DNA of 64,000 nt from Calliphora vicina (lineage: Eukaryota > Arthropoda > Insecta > Diptera > Calliphoridae). The notes under the pieces were generated by a model, which was not told the DNA's origin, made no database searches, and saw only the letters and a program-made list of their open reading frames with translations. The stretch spans positions 6,457,501 through 6,521,500 of the forward strand of contig NC_088782.1 in NCBI RefSeq assembly GCF_958450345.1, read 5' to 3'. This document shows positions 44,990 to 56,872 of the stretch, one piece after another (the first letter of the stretch is position 1; every line of letters begins with the position of its first letter). Made by a program: the position numbers and the translations under genes.

Positions 44990-45572
44990 ATTTTATACCC
45001 ATCACAATGAGTGGCAAGGGTATATATAAGTTTGTCATTCCTTTTGTAATTTCTACATCTATAGCCAGTCCGTCTGTGTCTGATACATCATAATATCGGG
45101 AATTCTTCCGCCTAGGTTGCTATTAAAAATCGACAAAATCGGCTCATAAATGGATAAGATATAAGGAAAAATCCGGGACAACCTCGATTTTTAGCCCATT
45201 TGTTATCTATATCTGGATTACTAAGTCATTAATATAGGCAATATGGATATCTAATGATAGATATTTCAAAGTCCATTGCAACGATGCAGATAAGGCTATA
45301 GTATGTTGGACCTACAATGGGTCAAAATCGGGAAAAAGTATTTTTAAATCCTAATTTTTTTGTCTAAATTCTTTTTAAAAAAAAAAAAAATTTTAAAATT
45401 TTAAAAAAAAGTTTGGAAAAAAAGAAATTTAAAAAAAAAATTCAAGGAACAATTTGAAAAAAAAAATTAAATTTTGTTTACGTAAAAATATTTAAAAAAA
45501 AATTATTTTAAATAAATTAAAATTTTTTTTTTTTTTTAAATTTAAAAGATTCGGCACTCTCTTACTTGTTTG
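44990..45572 (-). repeat. R1 Helentron-like repeat, shortened
   Basis: It starts at TTTATACCCATCACAATGAG, retains ATATCTGGATTACTAAGTCA and CAATGGGTCAAAATCGGG, and ends at AAGATTCGGCACTCTCTTAC, where the hairpin has lost one arm. Confidence 0.65.
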
Positions 45573-45803
45573 TATTAATTTTAGTAAGATAATTATGGGT
45601 GGATTATGTATAGCAAACTTCAGTTGCTCCCAAACTCAAAATAAAACTCTGAATACCTACACCCACAAACTATTTCACCACATATAGCCAACATCGTTTG
45701 CATTTGGTTATTTCTCATGATGACGATATGCATAAATTTATGGATACATTTTTTCGGGGGTGAAATTTGTATTTTGTTTTTTATTTATTTATCAGTATCT
45801 GTA

Positions 45804-45922
45804 TATCGATGGCTTAATATAAAAAGGCCCTAACTCGTGATTTTTTAAGTCTTACCATTTATCGAAAATCTGGACTTACAAAAAAACACGAGTTAGGGCC
45901 TTTTTATATTAAGCCATCGATA
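45804..45922. repeat. 119-bp snapback element with ~48-bp arms
   Basis: TATCGATGGCTTAATATAAA and AAGGCCCTAACTCGTG on the left are exactly mirrored by CACGAGTTAGGGCCTT and TTTATATTAAGCCATCGATA on the right, around a loop of about 20-25 bp. A transcript would form one long hairpin. Confidence 0.75.
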
Positions 45923-47754
45923 CATACATACAGACTATGATTTATTTTAATACACTAGAAACTTCAAATTATTTTTTGTTGTGCAAAATTCTATAAAGGA
46001 TTTCGATTATGTTTGGAAGAGCAGATTAATTTTGCTGATGTTGAGAAAAACTCGAGTCAAAGTACCATTAAGTGCATAGTTAGTGTGATGATTAGGGACC
46101 TTAAAAGTATGAACTAATCTAAGGCTTCTTGGAGGTACTACAAAATGACATCAAGTTATGTCAATCCATGGAGCAATTAATTACATAAAAAACAAGAAAA
46201 ATAAAATGTATTTGACGAAAAAGACGTATCCACTAAATGAAATATATTTGAATTATTTTATTTATTTCAAAAACTTATTTTACTTAAGACAATTCAAAAC
46301 AAACATCTAGTTTTATTTTATTTGATGCTGTTTGATCTTAAAAAAACACTTGTAAGAGTAAACATTGTCAAATTTGTGCTAAAAAAAAGTGGTTACGATT
46401 TTTTGGAGTAAATATTTGAGTAAATATTTAGACCTCACAAAAGAAGTATAATAGATATACTTTAAAGTAAAGTGGTCCATAAGGTCGGATCAATTTATTT
46501 TCATAAAAGTAAGCATTTTATAAGCTTTAGACTCCATGTACTCCATATGAGATAAAAAAAAGATATCGACGAATCAAAACCTACTCAATTAGTAGAAATA
46601 TTGATTATTGATTAATATGCATAATTGTAATAAAAGTTCTACCAAACATTGTATGAAGTTTAAACATTAACGAATGGGACTAACATTTTATCATTCGCTA
46701 AAACGGAAACCACTCTACTTATTCCTATTCGTCCGTGATACAAAGGGACACTGTTTAAGTTGAGTCTCAACTTTAGATTCTGCACCAACCACAGGTGGTT
46801 ATAAAGTCAAAAATTAAATAAAATTTAATGTCTTATATGTGTCAGACTGATCACCGAACACCGCATATTTATTGAAATTATGTATTTACATTTTGAAAAT
46901 GCTTTAAACTGGTAACACTATTTATGAATAGAGGAAAAAGCTAATATGTATTTTCTGTTGCCTACTTATTTACAACATGTTCGCAAAAGTATTTAGTAGT
47001 TAATATAGTCATACAATATCCCAACAACAATATTTATTTCTTAAAAAAGGTAGTTTATAAAAAAACTAAAAATACCTACATACAATCCCATTGACAAAAT
47101 TTGTAGTCACACCAAGTGTAGAAGGTTTACATATTCGGCCAAACGAGTTTGTTAGGGCTGACCGAACATCAAACATAACAAAAATTCTACTGCTGAAAAA
47201 CAAACATAAAATAGCTAATAAAACAACAGCATACTTTGGGGCATATTATAGAAAATAATAATGAATAAGCAGACATTTATCCTAACCCAACATGCAAATT
47301 GCCTGTGTATTATTAACCATAAAAAAACCAAATATCTTAAATGAGGTAGTAAATTGTGAATATGAATAATAGCATTATGATTTTTTATTTAGTTTAAATT
47401 ATTTCATTCATTGTAAAAAAATTATATTTCTCAGTAGTGATAATGTGAATTCAGATATGAATATGAAAATTTTAAAGCTCGCTTAAATCAACTATCTATT
47501 TAAATCAAATAAATATTATCAATTAGTGGATTTTTTTGCATGTATTATCCAACAATCCTAAATTTTGCTTAAAAAGTAAAATTTTGTTTAAAGATTGACA
47601 ACTAAATTATTTATTCTTAAAGTGACTTCGTCAATTCGTGACTTGGACAGACGTTGTCCTGTCCAAGTTAAAAAAATGCTTGTGTTCGATTTGTGAATTT
47701 GTGTGAAGCGGTTTGAAAAGGGTAAAAATAGTTAAAAAGAAAAAAACAAAATAC
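45923..47754. other. AT-rich intergenic DNA
   Basis: It contains the second copy of the repeat at 33125 (46255-46425). No genes or other elements are recognised. Confidence 0.35.
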
Positions 47755-48070
47755 AGTTTTTATATAAAAAACCAATTTTTAGTCAGAAATATGAGTGATC
47801 ACAGATCAAGCTCCTTTTCTTGATTAAACGCTTATTGGCCAAGTTATTAGCGAATTTTTATATAAAAAATCGAATTTTGGTCAGAAATATGAGTGATCAC
47901 TGATCGAGCTCCTTTTCTTGATTAAACGCTTATTGGCCAAGTTATAAGCGAATTTAGATATTCTGAGTTTTTATATAAAAAATCGATTTTTTTTCAGAAA
48001 TATGACTGAACACAGATTGAGCTCTTTTTCTTGATTAAACGCTTATTAGCCAAGTTATTAGCAATTTAAT
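47755..48070 (+). repeat. Three-unit tandem repeat, ~97-114 bp per unit
   Basis: TTTTTATATAAAAAA, TCAGAAATATGAGTGATCAC and CTTGATTAAACGCTTATT recur three times, with units starting near 47757, 47854 and 47969. The third unit is the most diverged. Confidence 0.75.
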
Positions 48071-48591
48071 CTATTTTTTTGTTGACCAGCTCTTTGTTGG
48101 TCATAGCTTCCATATAATATCACTTTAACTAACATTATTATTCACCTTAGCACACGTTTATATAAAATTATTGAAAGTTTTTCAAGTTCAAACAAATGAC
48201 TGAAATAAAACAATAATTTAATTTTTTTCTTATATTTAATTTTGATATATAACTATTGACGTTTCTGCAATATGCAAATTGGCATAGCATAGTCGAATAG
48301 AGCATTAAAAGATATAAAGAACCACGGTATTATTTTTTCGGGGTTGTTAAAAAAGTTCACGCACCAAACGCAATACAGTTTTTCATTCAATATTTTCAAT
48401 TATTTTTAAATACAATATACTTTATTCAAATAATAACTGCGGAAATACTTCAAAAGATAATTTTTAAATAAGGGAAGTATCCCTCACATTTGCAAAAAAA
48501 AACATGAAATTAATTATATAATTTTTCAGAGAAAAAAATTTGGTTTATTTCAGAAATCGGCGTGATGTTTTTGATTCCAAATGACCTAAAA

Positions 48592-50172
48592 CAAGTAAGA
48601 GAGCTATATTCGGCTGTGCCGAATCTTATATACCCTTCACGAAATTATACTTTGAAATAAAAATTTTAAATATTTTTTTCCAGTTGTTTTTTTAAAATTT
48701 TTTTTTTAAATTTTATATATTTTTTTTAATTTAAAAAAAAAAATTTTTTTTTAATATTTATTAGGATATTCAATCGATTAACCGTTAATCGGTTAACCGA
48801 TTAATTTTGGACGGTTAACTGTTCGAATAATTTAAAATTGCCGATTTTCAAATAACAAATAAACCGATTAATTTGTGTAGATTAACCGAAATTCCTTTTT
48901 TTTGCACTTTAACATATTTTTTTGTATTTATTTTTCCGTTTCAATTCAAATAGGTACAAATTTCAAATTAAAATTACATATTTTTTCGAACACCCAAGAA
49001 CCATGTTTAGTGAGTATAACAACTGATATATATTTCATTTACATGTATTTGAAACTTTGTTTGTATTTACATGTATAGACGAAACTTTTTTTGAAACAAT
49101 CGAGTCTGTGATCAGAACTTAACGAAACTATTGAAAGTATTCAAAATCTAAACCAGTCCAAAAGGTACTCCAATGGTATACGAACAATTTTATATGCTTC
49201 GAAAAAAACTAAAAAAAAACTGATATATTGGATATTCTTTAGCATGCGATTCGATTTCTTCAACATCTTCAATCAGCGAGAGTGTTTTTTCCAAGTCAAG
49301 TTTTATTAAATCTAAAGAAAAAATCATTTAAAAGGAAAATTTAAATTATATTCTTTTTTAAAAGACTTTATTAGAAGATCTCACTAAAATCCTATAAAAA
49401 CTCACATGCGTATATAAAAAGGATCTCAAATAACATATTTGCTATTATTTTTTGGGTGAATTGTAATGTTTTGTTTGTTTTTTATGTTTTTGTACACAAA
49501 ATTCGTGGTTGTATTTTCAATTTAAAATTAAAATAGAAATTATTCGGTTAATCGAATAAATTTAAATTAACCGATTATTAACCGAATAAATCTGCACCCC
49601 GATTAATTATTTGCTCGATTAATTGATTAAACCAGAAACCCGATTAATTGAATACCCTAATATTTAGTGAAGAAAAATTTTGGTGAAAAAAAAAAATCGG
49701 GTTAAAAAATATTTTTTCCGATTTTGACCCATTGTAGGTCCAACTTACTATGGTCTTATATACATACGTCGTTGCACAGGTCTTTGAAATATCTATCATT
49801 AGATATCCATATTGTCTATATTAATGATTTAGTAATCATGATATGGGTCAAAAATCGAGGTTGTCCTGGTTTCTTCCTTATATCTCAGCCATTTGTGGAC
49901 CGATTTTCTCGATTTTAAATAGCAACCGAGCCGGAAGAATTTCGGAGATATTGATGTATCATTCGTGTATGTAAGTTATTTGGGGGCTTCAGAAAGTTGA
50001 TTTCAACACACAGACGGACAGACGGACAGACGGACATGGCTATATCGACTCCGCTATCTATAACGATTCAGAATATATATACTTTGTGGGGTCGCAAATG
50101 AAAAATGTAGAAATTACAAACGGAATGACAAACTTATATATAACCTTGCCACTCATGGTGAAGGGTATAAAA
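48592..50172 (+). repeat. R1 Helentron-like repeat split by a hAT-like element
   Basis: The left part starts ACAAGTAAGAGAGC with hairpin TTCGGCTGTGCCGAA and runs to 48761. The right part runs from 49660 to CTCATGGTGAAGGGTATAAA. Apart from the insertion the copy is complete, including the GACGGACAGACGGACA run. Confidence 0.75.
48762..49659. mobile_element. Non-autonomous hAT-like element with CGATTAA subterminal repeats
   Basis: It is 898 bp long. The ends TAGGATATTCAATCGATTAA and (other strand) TAGGGTATTCAATTAATCGG are inverted repeats. It is flanked by ATATTTAT and ATATTTAG, an 8-bp duplication with one change. Both subterminal regions are dense in CGATTAACCG / CGGTTAATCG motifs. The interior is AT-rich and non-coding. 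Confidence 0.7.
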
Positions 50173-50344
50173 ACGATTTTCATTACATATCCAATATTAC
50201 CCATCACGTGGTGCTATGCCAAACATTTCGCCAACATTAGTTATATCCCTAATGTACATACAGAAATGTTAAAATTTTTATTTTTAATTTGGTGGTACTA
50301 TGTATGAATTACTTGAAAGGATTTTGAAATAAAGCAATTTTTGA

Positions 50345-50760
50345 TCATATTGGATTTTTGATCAATGCGATATTTACAATAGATGGCGTATCTTTTGAAC
50401 GCGGTTTTCGTCTTTAATAACTTCAGTCATTTTGAAGGATACATAACTATCGCTTATTCTCACTTTCTTATCGAACATTACAGAGTAAACAACTAAGTTT
50501 TTTTTTGCTTTATTGCTTCGAAAATGTCGAAATTTTTTTCGAAGTTTTGCTTTACTTCTTTAATTTGAATAAAACAAGTGCCTCTGAAGCACACCGATTG
50601 TTCATTTCAAAACGTTTGCGAGCAGCATGATTTCATCCAAAAGCAGGGAAATTGGACATCATACGAATTGAAGCCGAGATACCTTGAAAGACTATTTTGC
50701 ATATCCGAAATGATGCTTGAACTCTATAAAAGAAAATCATTTTTGGAACGAAATACATAA
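50345..50760 (+). mobile_element. Mauritiana-type mariner with an internal deletion
   Basis: The 5' part matches the other copies (TTTACAATAGATGGCGTATC, 'tttgctttacttctttaatttga'). It jumps at ~50607 from EAHRL-like text straight to 'SKRLRAA.FHPKAGKLDII' and 'MMLELYKRKSFLE', so ~230 bp are missing. The 3' half is also lost. Confidence 0.65.
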
Positions 50761-53376
50761 AAGGAAAATACAGATTTATTATCCTCTTGCCCGTAAGCGG
50801 AATTTTAGGATTTTTTTCATCATTTATTTGATGGCGAAGTTAACACAAAGGATCTATTTTGCAGACTACACTATGATATTCAAGTATGAATATATGTATG
50901 CTTGGATTGTTCCAAAAATTATGCAAATATCAAAATTAATGTAAATGAGTCACATTAAAAACCGCACATGTAACAAATTCATCATTATCATCGAAATTTA
51001 TTGAAATTAAACCACATTAAAATTCCACTTATTTAGATTAGACACTAAAATGTAATTTATTATTTTAAGCCACATCTTTGTCTGTCTACCATTGTGTTAA
51101 AAAATGATGGTTTTATTTCTATTTCTATACAAATGTAGCTAACAACACACGGTCAACGACCCAAAAGGTGCTTGACACCCGAATAGAGGAAACTACGTAA
51201 CAGTGCGTTTAACCAAAAACAAAAAATTCAAACCAAAAAAAAAAAAAAAACACGAAAAAAGTAATCAAAAATAGAAGAAAAAAAATCTCAAAATTCAAAG
51301 TAAAATTTAGATTTGTTTGTTGGTGTGTTGTTGTTTGAATAATTGGTGAAGGGAATGGAAGTTTTAATTTTTGAACAACTATTAAACAAACTACATACAA
51401 GCAACAGCTTAGAATGAATTATCAAGTTCAATGACATGCTCTTGGAAAAAGTGTATTCTCATAATTTACTCTTCTTCTCTTGCCTCTACAAATACAAAAT
51501 TTCACTTTTACCGGCCGGTGCCCAAAATACAATTTGACTTAAACCACCTCCCCCCTCCCAAAAAAAAAAATAAAAAAATTAAATAGAATATGGCTTAAAC
51601 ACACACTTATGCTCTTCAAAAAAAAAAAAACAAACGAAAAAAGTGTTTAATAGTTGAATATTTTTGTGAGTGAGAACTTTTTGATGGTATTTTGTGTTTT
51701 TTGGTAAGAAAATTTTAACAGCTAAAAGGTCGTTGACCATGTTGTAGATGTTCATTTCATATCAAACACAATTAAACAAACACAGGCAAACACACTCATA
51801 CACACAGCCAAGCACACTCAAACAAACAAATAAAAAAACACAATCTCAATAAATACCAAGAAACTGAAATTCTCAATTAAGTTGAGCTGAAAGCAAATTA
51901 AGACATTGACAGACACTTACAACAACTTGTTGCTTTTATAGTAAAAAATATAGTTTTCTTGCTTTTTATAAAATTTGGTAAATCAAATTTCCTTTTTATT
52001 ATTATAATTTTGTTTCCATTGAATCGCCCCTTTTGGCCATTCAAGAATTATGTTTAGTTGTACATAATTATTGTTGCTAAAATACCAGCCATAATCATTT
52101 TCTTGAGTTGTCTTGGTTTTGTTTTCTATTGGATTTTTTTTTGTTGTATTTTTCGCTTTTAATATTTATGTACGTTCAATAAACTCGCTTGAGAAAATTA
52201 CTGAAAATTTTATAAAGAAAACAAATAAAACTTTCATTTTGTTTAATTGTACAAAAACATACAATGTTACAGTTTGCAAGAAAAGAACTGCAATAGAAAT
52301 TTCGCCAGTTATTGCATACAAAACAAAAAAATATAGAAAAAATACGATTATAGCTCAACAAAGTTGCACCTTTTTTCAATTGTTATTTGGTAAATAAATG
52401 TAATATCATTTACAAACATTTGCTGCGACTATGCGGTTTTGATTGTTATAACGGTTATGATTAGGAGATCTTTCTACAGCAATTGGACGTATTGATCATT
52501 GAATCTACACTTCGTGATGACTTCAAATGTTCAAGGTCGGCTTGTAGACTCCAGAATTTCTATTGAAAGGTCGCACTGAAGAGTGTTTGACACAAAAATC
52601 TGGACAAAAAAAGGCCATTGAGAATTTTCAAGACTTTATGTTGAGATTTGTAGATATGAGATACTTTTATCACCCATATGAAATTTTTTTTGTGTCTAAA
52701 TGGAATGGAGGTTCTACATTAATTTTTTTCATCTTGATCAACGGCTATTTTCAATATTAAAAAAATATCTTCAAAATTTATGTTGGAACAATACGTTCAA
52801 AAATTACAAATTTAATTATCAAACAAAAGTATGTTTTTCAAAATCAAATAATCGAATTATGTTAATATACTACAATAAAATTTTTAAATCTATATATTCA
52901 GTAAAAAGAAAAAAAAATCCTCCATTATTTTTAGTGATTTTTTTTAAAATTTCATTTATTTCCTATTTTTGCTCAACTGGCAATTTTTCTTACCGTATTT
53001 ATTAATCACATCAGTTTTAACACAATGGAATGGAATGTCCGGAACTGGGGATATACTGATTTTCTTGTTTGTATTTTCTACAATTATCTGGATAATTATA
53101 TATAGCGAAATAGATATAGCTATGTTCGTCCGTCTGTTAAAATGAACTTTCCGATGTCCCCAAATATCATACGAACACCAATTTTACATCACTTTCTCGG
53201 AAAATCGATCCATAAATGTCTGTCTAGTATTTCCTAAGTTAGTTCTTATCAAATATGTGTGCGAAATATTAATTTTTGTAAATAAAAAATTTTCATACTC
53301 ATTTCAAAATGTCGACTTTGATTTCTTTTTTCATAATATCCAAATATATTATAAAAAAATATTTAACGTGTTAGTT
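50761..53376. other. Gene-free AT-rich DNA
   Basis: There are A-rich and CA-rich low-complexity tracts at 51200-51260 and 51560-51850. An R1 remnant on the minus strand lies at ~53090-53235 (GTCCGTCTGTTAAAATGAAC, CGATCCATAAATGTCTGTCT). No coding exon is recognised. Confidence 0.4.
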
Positions 53377-54737
53377 TTAAAATAGTAGTAGAAATACTAC
53401 TTTTTAAAAAAGTAGTAGAAATACTACTTTTTAAAAAAGTAGTAGAAATACTACCTTTTTCAAATAGTAGTAGAAACACTACCTTATTCAAATAGTAGTA
53501 GAAATACTACCTTTTTAAAAAGATGTAGAAATACTAACTTTTTAAAATAGTAGTAGAAATACAACTTTTTTCAAATAGTAGAAATACTACCTTTTTCAAA
53601 TAGTACTAGAAATACTACCTTTTTCAAATAGTAGAAGAAATACTACATTTTTCAAATAGTATTAGAAATACTACTTTTTTAAAATAGTATTAGAAATACT
53701 ACTTTTTTAAAATAGTAGTAATAATACTACCTTTTAAAAAAGTAGTAGAAATAAATTTTTTGAAATAGAAAGAAAAATAGTACTTTTTTTTAAAATATTA
53801 GTAAAAATACTACCTTTATCAAATACATAGTAGTAGAAATACTACTTTTTAAAATAGTAGTATTTCTACTACATACTTTTTTAAAACAGTAGTACTAGAA
53901 AAATAGTACTAGAAATACTACTTTTTTGAAATAGTAGTAGAAATACTACCTTTTGAAAATAGTAGTAGAAATACTACTTTTTAAAAAAGTAGTAGAAATA
54001 CTACCTTTTTAAAATAGTAATAGTACTTTTTGAAATAGTAGTATTTCTACTACATACTTTTTTAAAACAGTAGTACTAGAAAAATAGTAGTAGAAATAGT
54101 ACTTTTTTAAAATAGTAGTAGAAATACTACCTTTTTCAAATAGTAGTGGAAATACTACTTTTTTAAAAAAGTACTTTTTTGAAATAGTAGTAGAAATACT
54201 ACCTTTTGAAAATAGTAGTAGAAATACTACCTTTTTAAAATAGTAATAGAAATACTACCTTTTTTAAAATAAAAGTAGAAATACATACTACCTTTTTAAA
54301 ATAGTAGTAGAAATACGTACTACTTTTTTACAATGGTACCTTTTAAAAAAGTAGTAGAAATATTACCTTTTAAAAAAGTGGTAGAAGTACTACCTTTTAA
54401 AAAAAGTAGTAGAAATACTACCTTTTTAAAATAGTGGTAGAAATACTACTTTTTTAAAATAGTAGCAGAAATATTTAAAATAGAGTAGAAACATTTTTAA
54501 AATAGTAGTGAAATACCTTCTTAAAATAATAGTAGAAATACTACTTTTTAAAATAGTAGTATTTCTATAACTTTTTTAAAATAGTAGTAAAAATACTACT
54601 TTTTTAAAATAGAAATACTTCTTTTTACTACTATTTTAAAAAGTAGTATTTCTACTACTTTTTTTAATAAAGTAGTATTTTTACTACTAAAAAAGGTGGT
54701 ATTTCTACCATTATTTTAAAAAAGTAGTATTTCTACT
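53377..54737. repeat. Array of ~27-bp hairpin-forming units
   Basis: Roughly 45-50 units of AAAAGTAGTAGAAATACTAC plus TTTTTT with a 27-bp period. In each unit AAAAGTAGTA pairs with TACTACTTTT across a GAAA loop, a 10-bp stem. Variants alter C/T before the T-run. Some units are inverted (TAGTAGTATTTCTACTAC-like near 53865, 54035 and 54550), and 54620-54737 is wholly inverted. R1 remnants lie on both sides. It is not CRISPR because there are no unique spacers. Confidence 0.9.
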
Positions 54738-56589
54738 GATTGTCAAAAAACAAATGCATCAATGAAAAGTCAATGTTAGGTGCGGATTTTGGACTGGAGG
54801 CATCATTGGACCATAAATTCAGCTACATGCATATATACAAAATGTTCATGGACAATTTCTAAGTTATTTGAGGGCTTCGGAAAGATGATTTCAACAGATA
54901 CACGGACTTCACTTAATCCCTCCCACATTTACATATAGCAAATGGATATTTGTTCAAATATATGTACTTAGTTTGGCTTTGGGCAATAAAAGTTTAAGAA
55001 ATATTATGGATTTTAAAAAGCAAGACATGTGTCCAGTATTTTATAATCAATTGAAAGCCTCAGTGCAGTTTTCTAATAAACGAATTATGTATGTAGCATT
55101 TCAAATAATTCAAAGGACATACATACATAAAATCAATGCAAAACATTTTCGAATAACCTGAAAATTTCATAATATAAAATAGATATCAGTTTTACAAAAA
55201 CAAATACCTAACAAACATTATAATTACATACATATTTACTTACAGCCATACAATCATGTTTTTACATGCAATTATTATAGATATTACGTTAAGGAATATT
55301 TCTTAAATAAACTGCAAAATAACAACTAAAAGTACCTATTTTTGTATATTGTCTGCCTGTCAGTCAGTCAGTATGTCTGTCTGTCTGTCAGTCAGTCTGT
55401 CCCCTTATTTATATGTGTGATCATTACCAGTTTTTATTAAAGCAATGCAACACTACGTTCAACATTACTGTACATTCACCCACTTTTTAAATATTGCATC
55501 TATGAAGAAATTGCAAAAATAAAAGAAGTTTACAAGAGAAAAGAAGAAGAAGAAAAAATCAAGAGTTGCAATAAATTCAGTTTAAACTACCACAGATGCA
55601 AACTCCTTAACTCGAAATAAACAGAGGCGTACTCTAGTTGTAGGCAACTATAACAGAAAGCAGTTTGTATTTTGATAAAGTTTGCTACTTACCCCCTGAA
55701 ATTATTCTTAGCTTAGTCACTGTGATTTCAGAACTTCTTGGAAACAATTAGAAATGTTGCTTTCTCTATCGCTCAGTGTTGTGTGCCATCATATTGCAAA
55801 CAGAAAAAAGTAAGAAATGTAATAAAACTGCATTAAAAAAAACGTTGGCGGCGGAGGGGAGGTGAGGGGAGTTGAGAGTAATTTGCGAAGTGGTAGTTTA
55901 GTGACTGAGCTATGATTTTACCGTTATGTTGCATGTGCAAATACAGTATTATGTATGTTTGTACAACCATACATGTGTTGTTACCAACAAACTTAAAAAG
56001 AGGCAACTAACAACTACAAAACAAAAAAACAGACACAAAAACACAAGTACAAATTCAAATTGTTTAACAAAAAAAAAAATTATATTAAACAAACTTACAT
56101 AGAAGGCGTACGACGACGACTACAACAACAACAACAGCATTTACGATGACAATAATCAAATATAAAAAGAACCGTTAGATGTTCAAATGCAACCAACGGC
56201 CGACCGGCCACCATATTGTATGTCTATATTAAAGCAGGAATGAATGAGCAAAATAAATGAATGACTTGGCTGGTTGGATGGCTGGCTGAATGCTCAGCAA
56301 AGTGACCGACTGAGTAAGTGTGAACAAAACCAAAAATAAAAGTGCACAACTCGTATCTATCTAACTATTCATCATCTATTTATGTATGTATGTTAGTATA
56401 GAATAGAATAGAATGCATGTTCTATTCCCGTTCCCGTTCTATTATTTTATGTGCCTGTAACGTTTGTTGCATGCACAATTCACATCCAGAAATTATTTTA
56501 TTTATTTTTTCACGTTTCATAAATCAAAGATTTACTAACAAATCATACCGACATTCAGGGATGGCAAAGTTGCTGCTACTTATCATATT
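54738..56589. other. R1 remnant, then gene-free DNA with simple repeats
   Basis: 54800-54920 is a plus-strand R1 remnant (TTGAGGGCTTCGGAAAGATG, then 'gatttcaacagatac'). TCAGTCAGTATGTCTGTCTG-type runs lie near 55365-55400. 56040-56400 is rich in ACAACAACAACAACAGC-type words and could be a promoter or leader region, but no ATG-bearing exon was found. Confidence 0.35.
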
Positions 56590-56872
56590 GGGTGAATTAA
56601 AAATGAAGGATTTACAATAAATGGCATAGCTTTTGAAAGCGGTTTTTGTTTTTAATAACTTATATGTCATTTTGAAGTATACATATCTGTCATTTATTCT
56701 CACTTAGTTATTAAATATTATAGTGTAAACAACAAAGTTTTTTTTTGCTTCGAAAATGTCGAATTTTGTACCAACAGGCCAGGCCGTCATATGTGGGAAG
56801 TTTCGCTTTACTTCTTTAATTTGAAAAATTGCCGCTAAAGCATACCCATTGCTCATCAATCTGTTCCATCTA

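Noticed and set aside
53377..54737. CRISPR-like array of hairpin repeats
   Set aside because: Repeats are contiguous with no unique spacers, no cas genes are nearby, and the genome is eukaryotic.
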